Assembly (NCBI GenBank): GCA_021151825.1
Contig: JAGKWQ010000001.1
Location: forward strand, 682,001 to 746,000
Length of the DNA: 64,000 nucleotides
Direction of reading: 5' to 3'
Origin: Cellvibrionaceae bacterium
GTDB lineage: Bacteria > Pseudomonadota > Gammaproteobacteria > Pseudomonadales > Cellvibrionaceae
Below the pieces are notes generated by a model. That model was not told the origin of the DNA. It ran no database searches and worked only from the letters and a program-made list of their open reading frames with translations. Below, piece by piece: positions 33,914 through 42,281 of this stretch. How positions within the stretch are numbered: the stretch's first letter is position 1; every line of letters begins with the position of its first letter. Both the position numbers and the translations under genes were made by a program.

Positions 33914-34383
33914 TATCTCCCCCCTTCCTTTGCACTTAACAGCCGACCAAAATACAAACTGAACGCCAGGATCAACGCATTAAAGATACCCGCCCCATAA
34001 GGAAATAATGCAGATCCTGTTTGCAAGTAAATGACTCGAGATAACACCAGCAGTGTACAAATAAGGAGCGCAGCAATAACGCCTTTTTTTGTGATATTAA
34101 CATCAGTAATTCTTATCATTATTCCTTTAACACGCAACGCAATAATCCACGAGACAACACTAAGGCAACAAACAATATACGATCCCCACTGAATGCTATT
34201 CCACAGGTTATCGTTAATCATAAGCCCCATAGCAGTGGTTTTTATTCCCAACGCCGCAGAACATAAAAGCACTAACCATAACGGTGGCTTCATACTATTC
34301 AATGTGATTTTTTTTGCCACATCCAACGAAGCAAGTGCAGCTCTAGCGTCGCCAGCGGTAATTTGATGATAGTTCTCATTCAT
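33913..34383 (-). CDS. membrane protein paired with the wHTH regulator
   Basis: This 156-residue inner-membrane protein has four predicted helices (about residues 34-52, 66-86, 103-120 and 127-147) after a polar N-terminus NENYHQITAGDARAALASLD. It is not assigned to a family with a known role. It is the first gene of the pair with the wHTH regulator (one-base overlap). It could be a sensor or sequestering partner for that regulator, which is inference from gene order only. Confidence 0.75.
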   Translation of the reverse strand: MNENYHQITAGDARAALASLDVAKKITLNSMKPPLWLVLLCSAALGIKTTAMGLMINDNLWNSIQWGSYIVCCLSVVSWIIALRVKGIMIRITDVNITKKGVIAALLICTLLVLSRVIYLQTGSALFPYGAGIFNALILAFSLYFGRLLSAKEGGR

Positions 34384-34489
34384 TGCTCAAGCTCCTTTAC
34401 TTTCCAATATGGAAAGCAATATAGCGCTGACTTTCCATTGCGGCAAGTCATTTATTTCCACAGCAGAAAGAAATGACCTGCCGCGCACG

Positions 34490-34923
34490 CTACATCGACA
34501 ACTGCCTCTTAAGATGCCCATCAATCCTGTAAATCACACGCGCAATACTATTAATCGCCCACGGCGGTAATTTCACGCGCTCATTAACTTCACCAAACAA
34601 CACTTCCAATAAATGCGTCTGACAATACAGTTGGTAGATTGCATCTTCATCCGCCATGACTGTCCATGGTTTGCAAAGTACAGTGATCGCTTCACTGGTC
34701 GGCGAACGGGGTTGCAACCACCAGCCCGCCCGAAAGCGGCCTCACCCAGCCGCCATAACATCAGGCAAAGCTGTGCGAGGACACGTAATGCGTTGAAAAA
34801 ACGCAATGTGCCTGCCAGGTATTCGGGGTTACATTCCCGACTGGAGGATTTACCGCAGCGCGGACAGGTTATGGGATGGAGCCGGGGCTGTCAGCGGAAG
34901 TGCAACAATGGGTTGTAATTCAT
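34490..34923 (-). pseudogene. decayed zinc-ribbon protein gene
   Basis: A roughly 140-codon gene can be reassembled only across lesions. ATG at 34923 starts MNYNPLLHFR, followed by a TGA where a Trp codon would fit. The same frame then continues with ITCPRCGKSSSRECNP (one CxxC) and LRFFNALRVLAQLCLMLWRLGEA. A frameshift near 34710-34740 moves the rest (LCKPWTVMADEDAIYQLYCQTHLLEVLFGEVNERVKLPPWAINS...) to another frame that ends at 34490. Both pieces read as normal protein and the join is natural, so one ancestral gene is likely. Function unknown. Confidence 0.55.
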
Positions 34924-35117
34924 ACTGGCACTGAATATCGCTATGGTCTTTACTTGGTTTTATTGTGAAGGACGAATGGGTTTTGGATTTCAGGTGCTGT
35001 TTTTTTCTTTGAAAGAAATGTTGGTTTTGATGTGTTTCTGCTAGTCAAAATTACTACCCTAGCAGAGCCGTACCATATGAGACTTTAATAATTTATAGAT
35101 AATAACGAAGACAAAAA

Positions 35118-35285
35118 ATGGATAATCAAACAAGCAAAGTAATCGTCACAGATATAAAAATGCCATTCTCCTCAATGGTAATATTTATGGTGAAGTGGGC
35201 CATTGCTGCTATTCCGGCGTTTATTATATTGGCGATTTGGGGTGCGATCATATTCGGCTTTTTTGCTGGTTTGGCTAAATCTTGA
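35118..35285 (+). CDS. 55-residue single-pass membrane protein
   Basis: This short ORF (MDNQTSKVIVTDIKMPF...) has one long hydrophobic stretch, about residues 20-53, rich in Ile, Ala and Gly. No strong ribosome-binding site is visible (GAAGACA upstream). It ends 35 bp before the DUF6714 gene and reads in the same direction, so they may be co-transcribed. It resembles no family I can name. The DNA here is more AT-rich than the flanking core genes. Confidence 0.55.
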   Translation: MDNQTSKVIVTDIKMPFSSMVIFMVKWAIAAIPAFIILAIWGAIIFGFFAGLAKS

Positions 35286-35320
35286 GGTAATTGAGTGTAG
35301 ATATTTTGAGGACTAGTAAT

Positions 35321-35854
35321 ATGAGATGGCTGCTTTGTGCCGATAGCAGAACTAATGCAAGCGAGGAAAAAACCATTACCCAAGAAGCCCATATACCAGA
35401 TCTGATTGAATCAATTACCATTGCCTTTAAAGATGTTGTCCTTGGAAATGGCGTGGGCCTTTTTGAGGCACAAGCGATTGATGATTATTGTACAGAACCA
35501 GAACAACTGGTCGCTCGGGCACGGGATGAAAAAATGGATTGGACTGCGATTTCGCACACAGATTTAAACCGCTGTTACAGCAGCTTAAGTTTTTTCGATA
35601 AAGAGGGAATGCGGTTTCATTTGCCAGCGTTTTTAATTGCAGAGCTTAAAGGTGAATTTCAGTTTGATATTTGGTTTCATCTCACTCACCTATCTGAATA
35701 TAAAGAGCTACAATTTGAATTATTAAACACACAACAGCGCTTAGTAGTTAGCGCTGTTCTGCAGTTTAAGTATGATCTACAAGATGATCATTTCTATCAT
35801 GATCACATATCGATTGCATTGAATGGATATTGGAATGCCGATAATGAACAATGA
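35321..35854 (+). CDS. DUF6714 family protein
   Basis: This 177-residue cytoplasmic protein has a pattern typical of DUF6714: ITIAFKDVVLGNGVGLFEAQAIDDY, then DEKMDWTAI, and the block YSSLSFFDKEGMRFHLPAFLIAEL. ATG 35321 has GAGG 9 nt upstream and is preferred to a TTG at 35291. The family has no established function and often occurs singly in accessory DNA, sometimes near polymorphic toxins as a putative immunity-like protein. No toxin gene is visible here. It is convergent with the next gene (13 bp gap). Confidence 0.8.
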   Translation: MRWLLCADSRTNASEEKTITQEAHIPDLIESITIAFKDVVLGNGVGLFEAQAIDDYCTEPEQLVARARDEKMDWTAISHTDLNRCYSSLSFFDKEGMRFHLPAFLIAELKGEFQFDIWFHLTHLSEYKELQFELLNTQQRLVVSAVLQFKYDLQDDHFYHDHISIALNGYWNADNEQ

Positions 35855-35867
35855 ATATTTCAAATAG

Positions 35868-36611
35868 TTACTGCGATACCACATCAGGAACCGGATACCC
35901 CGTTAACGCAGACGCAAAATGAAGCCAAGGTGTTGCCGCATTCACACTCAAAAATATCAACAGAGTTACAAGCAAATAAGCACCAACAATCCCCAATGCC
36001 AACCTGGAAGCTTTGTTCGAACCTTTGTCTTTCAATCTCGTTGCGCCGATATAAAGTGCAAGTGAAACCAGCAGCGATCCGAAGGTAGCAACAGTGCCTG
36101 TTTCAACAACAAACCTCAACGCACGCGCCGTGGCTGGTGCGAGCAAAATAAAAAAGCTGGCTAATTGGAAATGGCGATGCCAGTTGTGGTGGCGCACCAA
36201 AATAAAAGCAGCTAATCCGAAAATTAGCGTTGCAGTGATAATCCAGAATGGATAGGCCAAACGGACTAAGGGTGCCACTCCCGATGGTTCACTGGCGGCT
36301 GCCGCAGCTCTGCCTAATACCACAACGTATGACAGCGTGATGTATATGCCGAACAGCGCAGCACCTGCAACTCCGATTTCTTTATGCCGCGCGAGCAAAC
36401 CTCTGCTGGCCGCGAAATGTTGATAGAGGAAAACAGCTATCCAGGCGGTGATTGTTATCCCGTGAACCAATATGAGAGACGTTAAAGGTTTGCCTGCGCC
36501 GAAAACCGGTTTTAAATAAAATGTGGGTGCAAAGCCCACCAGAATCAGAAGAACGCCGAACAGAACAAAAATATCACTTTGTTTTAATGTAAATTTTCTG
36601 ACTGCAGTCAT
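35868..36611 (-). CDS. seven-helix membrane protein, unknown function
   Basis: This 247-residue inner-membrane protein has about seven hydrophobic segments. The opening polar segment is followed by FVLFGVLLILVGFAPTFYL. HGITITAWIAVFLYQHFAASRGLLARHKEIGVAG carries histidines that could ligate haem or metal at the membrane surface, as does HHNWHRHFQLASFF. The pattern of paired His in helices recalls small haem-binding membrane proteins of the DUF2306 type, but I cannot assign it firmly. The gene is downstream of the globin on the same strand but 289 bp away, with an inverted repeat between. Confidence 0.6.
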   Translation of the reverse strand: MTAVRKFTLKQSDIFVLFGVLLILVGFAPTFYLKPVFGAGKPLTSLILVHGITITAWIAVFLYQHFAASRGLLARHKEIGVAGAALFGIYITLSYVVVLGRAAAAASEPSGVAPLVRLAYPFWIITATLIFGLAAFILVRHHNWHRHFQLASFFILLAPATARALRFVVETGTVATFGSLLVSLALYIGATRLKDKGSNKASRLALGIVGAYLLVTLLIFLSVNAATPWLHFASALTGYPVPDVVSQ

Positions 36612-36804
36612 TGCAGTGTCTCCATCACGGTTGCTTTAAAATTGTATTGAGTAGGAAAGCTTGTGTTTTTCTTGGAGAGCAAGGAGTGTGCCGTGTGAAA
36701 GCACATATTTTTTTAATTCAACAGAATGGCTGAAACACGCTTAATTTAAAGGGATCGTGAGTGCTATTAAGGGATTTTAAAGAATATTCAGCGAGAATAT
36801 GTTT

Positions 36805-36851
36805 CTGAGATTCAAACGAATGTGTTGCTATGAGAACATTTTGAATCTCAG
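36805..36851. repeat. long inverted repeat downstream of the globin gene
   Basis: CTGAGATTCAA (36805-36815) is the inverse of TTGAATCTCAG (36841-36851). An inner AATGT/ACATT extends the stem after a small bulge. There is no U-tract, so it is not a standard terminator. It may be an RNA-stabilising 3' structure of the globin transcript. Confidence 0.5.
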
Positions 36852-36900
36852 ATCATGCTGATTTATCAACTGTACAAGAATAAGAATTAGATTGAGGCTG

Positions 36901-37308
36901 TTATTGTTTTGCTGCTGCCTTCATCACATCCGCCATAACCATATAAGCATTTGTCCACGCAGTTTTTACATCCTGCGTAAATTCATTACCCAATCCCTGC
37001 CCCAAGGTTTTTAACAGGGCAGTACCAACGGTGTCGTAATGGGAATCCTGTACCCCATAGCCGCCGTGGCGTTTGCCGAGATTTTGCAATACGGGAACAA
37101 GTACATTTAATTCGGTTAATTTATTGACGGCGGTAGTAATCATTTCTATCAACTTTTTACCTTGTGCTTGCAAGTCGCCTTTGAATAACGGTTTTAGTGC
37201 GGGATCGGCTTCAAATAAATTTTGATAAAACAACGCCGCCGCTTGTGGGCCAATGGCGATTACTTTTTGCCAGGAATGTTGTACCAGTTGAATCGTTGAG
37301 TTATCCAT
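36901..37308 (-). CDS. single-domain bacterial haemoglobin
   Basis: This 135-residue globin resembles Vitreoscilla haemoglobin and the globin domain of flavohaemoglobins. VQHSWQKVIAIGPQAAALFYQNLFEADPALKPLF covers helices A-C with the conserved Phe. The proximal His is in KRHGGYGVQDSHYDTVG (helix F/G), and LKTLGQGLGNEFTQDVKTAWTNAY covers helix H with the conserved Trp. There is no FAD/NAD reductase domain. Likely roles are oxygen delivery or nitric-oxide detoxification with an external reductase. It begins about 40 bp after the terminator of the small secreted peptide gene. Confidence 0.9.
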   Translation of the reverse strand: MDNSTIQLVQHSWQKVIAIGPQAAALFYQNLFEADPALKPLFKGDLQAQGKKLIEMITTAVNKLTELNVLVPVLQNLGKRHGGYGVQDSHYDTVGTALLKTLGQGLGNEFTQDVKTAWTNAYMVMADVMKAAAKQ

Positions 37309-37347
37309 ATCGACACCCGTTTATCGTTAGAAGGATATTGGAAAAAT

Positions 37348-37379
37348 AAAAAGCAACCGCACCAGGCGATTGCTTTTTT
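37348..37379 (-). terminator. terminator of the small secreted peptide gene
   Basis: AAAAAGCAA (37348-37356) pairs with TTGCTTTTT (37370-37378), with an inner CGC/GCG. On the minus strand the stem ends in a U-run. Confidence 0.85.
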
Positions 37380-37390
37380 GGTTAACACAT

Positions 37391-37546
37391 TTATTGCACG
37401 ATAATGTTTTTTCCTGGTGGATCAGGTTGCGGGTTGAAGTTGCCGACTTGTTCTTTAACACGTAAGTCGTGAACTATCACTCCGGCGTTTGCCACACCTG
37501 TACTGAACACCAGGGCCAATACACTAATCAATTTCATTGCTTTCAT
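37391..37546 (-). CDS. 51-residue secreted peptide with FNPQPDPPG motif
   Basis: This gene encodes MKAMKLISVLALVFSTGVANA as a signal peptide and a mature peptide of about 30 residues, GVIVHDLRVKEQ followed by FNPQPDPPGKNIIVQ. AGGA lies about 9 nt before the ATG, and an intrinsic terminator follows the stop, so it is very probably a real gene. It lies 64 bp downstream of the M23-like gene on the same strand and may share its promoter module. The FNPQPDPPG proline-rich motif recurs in small secreted proteins of various bacteria as far as I remember. The function is unknown. Confidence 0.75.
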   Translation of the reverse strand: MKAMKLISVLALVFSTGVANAGVIVHDLRVKEQVGNFNPQPDPPGKNIIVQ

Positions 37547-37610
37547 TTTTCAAATCCTATTGAGTAAATTTCCAAAAAATTTTGTTTGCTTAATAGCGTT
37601 AGCTGTTTAA

Positions 37611-38666
37611 TTACTTGCGCCAGATTCCGGTATACACAGAACCGCAGTACCACCAGCCGTAACGGGTGTAACCCAGGTTGGCCAAATCATTCGATTTTTT
37701 AGTGAATGCTGTTAACGACATACCGTGGAATGCTTGCCAAGAACCGCTCGATGGAACCCAACCGGTGTTATAGATTTGGCCATTGTCAGTACAGGCATAG
37801 ACATTAGGCATTACACCGGAATCAGCGAAGTGATTGAACCAGGCTTGCATGCGCTCATCGGGAATATTGTTGACTGTCCAATTACCCACTGAGTGCGGCG
37901 CCCACACCATCACTTCACCAGCGGGTAGCGATTTACCGTTCAATAAAGTCCAGGTGGCATTTACTGATGCAGTTTGATTGGTGAACGGTGTTGTTTGACC
38001 GTGATCAAATTTAATCTCAACCGGTTGATCCGCAGAAGTTTGCATATGCACATGCAAGTGCGGGCGATCAGAATTACCAACATTACCAACCAGACCCAGG
38101 ACCTGCCCTTTGGTAATGCGTGCACCGCCGCTTACCCATCCTTCACTGTTTAAAACATATCCCGCCTTTCCGGTGGAGTTGTAAACCGCATTATGCGGAC
38201 AGAGGCTGGTAGGAATTGAGCCAGGTTGTGCATGGGCGTAGAGGGCGTAATTACCGTCGTCGTGACGCACATACAAATAGTTACCCGCATAGGCGATATA
38301 ACCCTCACCTACTTTTGCGTGATTGGAGCCCGGAGTGTTTTCCGGCGAATTGCGCCAACAGTTGACGATAGTACCCGCTTCCATTGCACGGATTTTTGCA
38401 CCGTAAATAATGCGACTGGAGTTGAGTGTTGTATCGGCGTTGTCGGTTTTGAATTCAGACCATTTGCCATTGCCGGTATGGCGCTGGGCAAGAATATCAA
38501 ACCCGTCGGTTTGAGCACCTTTGGACCAGTGAGAAGTAGTGGTGTAACGGTAACTCAGGTTGATGTCGTCAGCACGCAATGGAAAATCCAACGCGGATGC
38601 AGAAACAGAAATCAATGCAGCAGAAGCCACGATTAAGGAACGAGTAAAAGTATGAAGTGATTTCAT
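37611..38666 (-). CDS. secreted M23 peptidase-like protein with degenerate metal site
   Basis: This 351-residue secreted protein has a signal peptide ending ASA-LDF (about residue 25) and a LytM/M23 fold at about residues 75-225. The first zinc motif, normally HxxxD before GTPVxA, is replaced (TLNSSRIIYGAKIRAMEAG has neither ligand). The later YAHAQPG and the HLHVHM motif remain. This suggests a weakened or altered hydrolase, or a binding protein. The C-terminal 80 residues (MQAWFNHFADSGVMPNVYAC to YTGIWRK) look like the repeats found in polyglycine hydrolases. A 118 bp promoter module shared with the gene at 23052-23432 lies upstream. Confidence 0.78.
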   Translation of the reverse strand: MKSLHTFTRSLIVASAALISVSASALDFPLRADDINLSYRYTTTSHWSKGAQTDGFDILAQRHTGNGKWSEFKTDNADTTLNSSRIIYGAKIRAMEAGTIVNCWRNSPENTPGSNHAKVGEGYIAYAGNYLYVRHDDGNYALYAHAQPGSIPTSLCPHNAVYNSTGKAGYVLNSEGWVSGGARITKGQVLGLVGNVGNSDRPHLHVHMQTSADQPVEIKFDHGQTTPFTNQTASVNATWTLLNGKSLPAGEVMVWAPHSVGNWTVNNIPDERMQAWFNHFADSGVMPNVYACTDNGQIYNTGWVPSSGSWQAFHGMSLTAFTKKSNDLANLGYTRYGWWYCGSVYTGIWRK

Positions 38667-38772
38667 TTTAAATTTCCCTTTAAATTCAAAATAATTGAGT
38701 GAGTTTAGGTTTAGCGCCTGCTTCGTAAAGAAGCAAAAAACAATTAATAAAAAACAGGTAACACAACAACGA

Positions 38773-38890
38773 ATGAACAGATTCCTTTTTTACCGCACGA
38801 CAACCATGTCGTTTGTTCATGTGGCCATAGTAAGGGGGGAAATTGTCAGGAGTTTGTCGTACAGAGGGAGATTTGTGTCAATTGTGTCAG
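38773..38890 (-). promoter_or_regulatory. shared 118 bp promoter module, copy 2
   Basis: This is the counterpart of 23509-23626, with blocks at 38773, 38807 and 38869 in identical spacing. It contains a good palindrome, ACGACA-N4-TGTCGT (38797-38812). On the minus strand a tandem repeat TGACACAAT-TGACACAAA (38873-38890) resembles the direct repeats bound by OmpR-type regulators. It lies 107 bp upstream of the M23-like gene and immediately beyond the response-regulator gene. Confidence 0.7.
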
Positions 38891-38912
38891 CAGTGGGGAA
38901 ACCCAATGCCGG

Positions 38913-39623
38913 TCAGGCATTGGGGATGTAAACATAACCTACGGAGCGTACGGTTTTGATGGTGGCGGGTTTGTCCGGATCGATTTCAATTTTTTTACGC
39001 ATGCGCGTAATGCGGCTATCGATAGAGCGATCAAAAGGATCTGCATCGGTTTTGTGCGCGAGCTCCAGTAAATAATCGCGCGATAGCGGGCGATTGGGAT
39101 TGGCGAGGAAGACCATCAATAAATCGTATTCCATAGCGGTGAGCGGAATTTCGATTTCACCTTCCCAGAGTTTGCGTGTTTCAACATCAAGCAAACATTT
39201 GCCAATTTTTTTGCGCGCGTCTTGCACCGGTTGGGTATTCGCCGGCAATTCATTTTGCGTGCGCCGCAATACGCTGCGCACACGTGCCAGCAGCGCTCGT
39301 AAATCAAACGGTTTGCCGACGTAATCGTCCGCGCCCATCTCCAGGCCGACCACCATATCCACCTGCCCCGCCGATGCGGTCACCATAATAATTCCGGCGC
39401 GAGTGTGTTCGCGCAAATAGCGCGTGAGTGTCAAACCATCTTCACCGGGCATACTTAAATCCAGCAGCACAATATGCGGCGTAAAGTCCGGCAGGATTTT
39501 TTTCAGCTCCTGCCCATTCACGGCGATTTTTACGGCGAAGCCCTGCATTTCAAAATAATCGGCGAGGGTTTCGGCAATGTCGATTTCATCATCGACCACA
39601 ATCATTTGGTATTGAGTGCTCAT
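38913..39623 (-). CDS. OmpR-family response regulator
   Basis: This 236-residue DNA-binding response regulator has a receiver domain with VVDDEID acidic residues, the phospho-acceptor Asp in IVLLDLSMPGEDG (about residue 55) and Lys in YVGKPFD. The C-terminal winged helix has TAMEYDLLMVFLANPNRPLSRDYLLEL, RSIDSRITRMRKKIE and the wing VRSVGYVYIP. I start at ATG 39623. A GTG three codons earlier (39632) is equally possible. It is the second gene of an operon with the sensor kinase upstream (61 bp gap). It may bind the direct repeat in the adjacent promoter module, which is inference. Confidence 0.93.
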   Translation of the reverse strand: MSTQYQMIVVDDEIDIAETLADYFEMQGFAVKIAVNGQELKKILPDFTPHIVLLDLSMPGEDGLTLTRYLREHTRAGIIMVTASAGQVDMVVGLEMGADDYVGKPFDLRALLARVRSVLRRTQNELPANTQPVQDARKKIGKCLLDVETRKLWEGEIEIPLTAMEYDLLMVFLANPNRPLSRDYLLELAHKTDADPFDRSIDSRITRMRKKIEIDPDKPATIKTVRSVGYVYIPNA

Positions 39624-39684
39624 GTTGTTCACTTAATGCTGGTTGTTAACTGTTACGGTTTTTTTGATAGCGGTGATGAAAAAT

Positions 39685-41448
39685 TTATGCCGCACGCAAC
39701 GGCAAACTAATACAAAAGCAAGCACCGCTACCGCTGTGCTGTTCTAGCTCCAGGCGCCCGCCATGGGCTTCAATAATTCCGCTGCACACAGCAAGCCCTA
39801 GCCCCGTACCCTTACCCGGTGCCTTGGTAGTAAAAAAAGGTTCGAAAATACGGCCCTGCACTTCCGGGGTAATACCCGGGCCAGAATCCTGGATGCGAAT
39901 CGTAATGTGCCCTTGATCGTTATTGATCGCAGTTGCATCCAATGCCGATTCAATACGCAGTATTTTTTGCGGTGAATCCTGCATTGCTTGTTGGGCATTG
40001 ATAATTAAATTGCTAATCACCTGATGCACTTGATCGGCATCTGCTGCCACCGACGGCAAATCATTGGCGAATTGCAGTTGTAATTCGATGTGTTGGCTGC
40101 GCAAACCGGGCTCCAATAATTCCAATACCCGTTGTACGAGTTGATTAATATCTAGCGGTTGACACTGCGGTGGCTGATTGCGCGCCATGGCGAGAAAGGT
40201 GTTGATAATCGTGGCACAACGCTCGGCTGCGCTACGAATTTTGTCGGCGCGTTTGAGCACGCGCGCATCCTGTTCGGTTTCCTGGAGCAGTTGCGCTTGT
40301 CCAACCACAATCGCCAATGGATTATTTAACTCGTGGGATATTCCCGCCAGTAATGTGCCCATCGCCGCTAATTTTTCATTGCGCTGCAACACTTCGCGCT
40401 GGCGAATAATTTCCTGCTCGGCATTGCGCTGTGCGGTGAGATCGCGGATATACGCGGTGACCAAACGGCGGCCAATTAAATCCACTTGCCGTAAAGTTAA
40501 TTCCACCGGGAATTCGCTGTTATCTTTACGCTTGGCTTGTAATTCCAAGCGCTGGCCTAACACGCGTGGTTCACCTTTTTCGCTGTAGCGACGGAAGCCG
40601 GATTCATGTTGGGCACGCATGGCTTCCGGCACAATTAATTCGCCAATCGATTGCCCCAGCGCTTCGCCGCGCGAGTAACCGAACATGTGCTCGGCAGCTT
40701 CGCTGAATTCAATCACCGCGCCACTTTCATCGATGGTAATTACCGCATCGAGTGAAGCGGCAATCATTGCGCGGTGTAATTTGTTGCTATTATTTTTTAT
40801 CACCAGCGATTGGAAAAATTGCCAGCGCGAATGTTGCTCGATAGTGTAACCGGCGAAGATGCCAATGATTGCGTTGGAGAGCAGGAAAAAATTATTGGAA
40901 ATAATATCGGCAAAAGGCAGCGCTTTAAAAAATGCGATGCAATTGTAGATCACTACAATTAAAACCACCGTGCGCAACGCATTGATAAACCGCAGGCCAA
41001 TAATAAATAACGTCCAGGTAATACACAGATTAATACCCGCGTAATAGTAGTGATTGAATTGATTATCGGTAATGAGCAGCATGGCAAAAATGCCGCCGCC
41101 GGCAACCATACTGGAGACAAACACAAGCTGCTGATGAATACGCTGGAAAATCGACTGGAAGCTGATCGCAAATAACAGTATGAACAAACCGCATGCCGCC
41201 GCGCGGATGCCCCACAAATCCCACATTTTTTCGGGTACCAGCAAGTAATCCAGAAACGCGAAATTCAGATAAAGCACAAAGGCAAGAGCCAGCGCGATAC
41301 GCACTTGCTGGGCGATATTCACGGCGACGTTCGCCTGGTATTCCTGCTCCAGGGATAAATCGCGAAATACCAGCGTTAAGGGATTAACAATCCGGTAACG
41401 CTGGCTGAAAGAGAAGGTATGGTAATTATCGATGACCGGATCGTTCAT
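39685..41448 (-). CDS. PAS-domain sensor histidine kinase
   Basis: This 587-residue membrane kinase has six predicted transmembrane helices (about residues 50-205) with little periplasmic sequence, in the manner of intramembrane-sensing kinases. A PAS domain follows at about 225-345 (AVITIDESGAVIEFSEAAEHMFGYSRGEALG). The HisKA domain has the phospho-acceptor His in GISHELNNPLAI. The ATPase domain is complete, with N-box SNLIINAQQAM, DSGPGI, FEPFFTTK and GTGLGLAVC. Its cognate regulator is the OmpR-type gene downstream. The signal is unknown. Confidence 0.93.
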   Translation of the reverse strand: MNDPVIDNYHTFSFSQRYRIVNPLTLVFRDLSLEQEYQANVAVNIAQQVRIALALAFVLYLNFAFLDYLLVPEKMWDLWGIRAAACGLFILLFAISFQSIFQRIHQQLVFVSSMVAGGGIFAMLLITDNQFNHYYYAGINLCITWTLFIIGLRFINALRTVVLIVVIYNCIAFFKALPFADIISNNFFLLSNAIIGIFAGYTIEQHSRWQFFQSLVIKNNSNKLHRAMIAASLDAVITIDESGAVIEFSEAAEHMFGYSRGEALGQSIGELIVPEAMRAQHESGFRRYSEKGEPRVLGQRLELQAKRKDNSEFPVELTLRQVDLIGRRLVTAYIRDLTAQRNAEQEIIRQREVLQRNEKLAAMGTLLAGISHELNNPLAIVVGQAQLLQETEQDARVLKRADKIRSAAERCATIINTFLAMARNQPPQCQPLDINQLVQRVLELLEPGLRSQHIELQLQFANDLPSVAADADQVHQVISNLIINAQQAMQDSPQKILRIESALDATAINNDQGHITIRIQDSGPGITPEVQGRIFEPFFTTKAPGKGTGLGLAVCSGIIEAHGGRLELEQHSGSGACFCISLPLRAA

Positions 41449-41627
41449 TCGTTTCCCTGCAATGCAATAGAACTATTCGATAGAGAGATGTCAAAACTCA
41501 AGCTGCTGATTGTAACTGGTGGTTGATTTACATGCAGCTGCGCGATCGAACTTTAATTCTGGCAAAAGCTGTCATAACGCCTAGGCTTAAAGAGCGGTAC
41601 CCAATTTATGCACTGGAGGTGAGCAAG

Positions 41628-41744
41628 ATGAGCAAATCTCAAGACAAACGTAAAGAAAGTAAAAAGCCGGCAACTCGCACTGCCAAAGAAAAACACCAAC
41701 AGAAAAAAGCCAAACAGGCTGAGCATGCACATCGCGATTTATAA
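41628..41744 (+). CDS. 38-residue lysine-rich small protein
   Basis: The true start is probably ATG 41628 with GGAGGTGA 9 nt upstream. The longer frame from 41523 lacks support. The product, MSKSQDKRKESKKPATRTAKEKHQQKKAKQ..., is about one third lysine and arginine and likely disordered. Similar tiny basic proteins are found in many pseudomonads without known role. RNA or DNA binding is plausible. A strong terminator follows. Confidence 0.65.
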   Translation: MSKSQDKRKESKKPATRTAKEKHQQKKAKQAEHAHRDL

Positions 41745-41761
41745 CCGCGGTGTGAACTAAC

Positions 41762-41788
41762 AAAAAGGGCGCACACGGCGCCCTTTTT
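41762..41788. terminator. bidirectional terminator
   Basis: AAAAAGGGCGC (41762-41772) pairs perfectly with GCGCCCTTTTT (41778-41788). It serves the lysine-rich gene and the convergent lipoprotein gene. Confidence 0.92.
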
Positions 41789-41808
41789 ATTTTACAGTCA
41801 GAATAAAT

Positions 41809-42264
41809 CTAATTCCCCGCCTGTTCACGCACACGCAATAACCCACTCGCCACATCTGAACCCTGCGCCGCAAAACGCAAACCTTGCTGCACAAACATCT
41901 CTGCTTTTTGCGGTAAACCTAATTGCACGTAGCTTTGGGCCAGAATCAGGTACAAATCCGCCGCGCGACGTTCGATACGCAAACCGCGCTCGGCAGTGGC
42001 AATTGCGCCTTGATAATCCTGCGCGAGATATTGGTTCCGCGCCTGCTTCGCCAGACTCAAAGCCGCAGGATTCAATACGGCGGGTGCCGGTTTGGGCACT
42101 GCCCCGGGTTGCGGTTGCACAACGGCCGGTGCTTCAGGTTTGGTAATGAGCGGTGGTGGAGCCGGGGTAACAGGTGGCGGTGGCGACGACGGAGAATGAG
42201 TGGCGCAGCCGACAAACGCCAAGGCCAGGCCAGCAATAAGCAAACGGTTGAAAGAGTTGATCAT
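41809..42264 (-). CDS. TPR-containing lipoprotein
   Basis: This 151-residue protein has a lipoprotein signal with lipobox FVGC (Cys20), then a proline-rich linker (about residues 25-65, many PPP and PAP). Two tetratricopeptide-like repeats follow (LAKQARNQYLAQDYQGAIATAERGLRI and ADLYLILAQSYVQLGLPQKAEMFVQQGLRF). It would be anchored at an envelope membrane and mediate protein contacts. It follows the ParA-like ATPase gene by 17 bp on the same strand, so they form an operon. Confidence 0.85.
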   Translation of the reverse strand: MINSFNRLLIAGLALAFVGCATHSPSSPPPPVTPAPPPLITKPEAPAVVQPQPGAVPKPAPAVLNPAALSLAKQARNQYLAQDYQGAIATAERGLRIERRAADLYLILAQSYVQLGLPQKAEMFVQQGLRFAAQGSDVASGLLRVREQAGN

Positions 42265-42281
42265 GAGGTACCCGATAACAG

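Noticed and set aside
34613..34918. Plus-strand ORF of 101 codons
   Set aside because: Rich in Arg, Pro and Ser as expected for an antisense frame. The minus strand here gives a better, though broken, protein with a CxxC motif.
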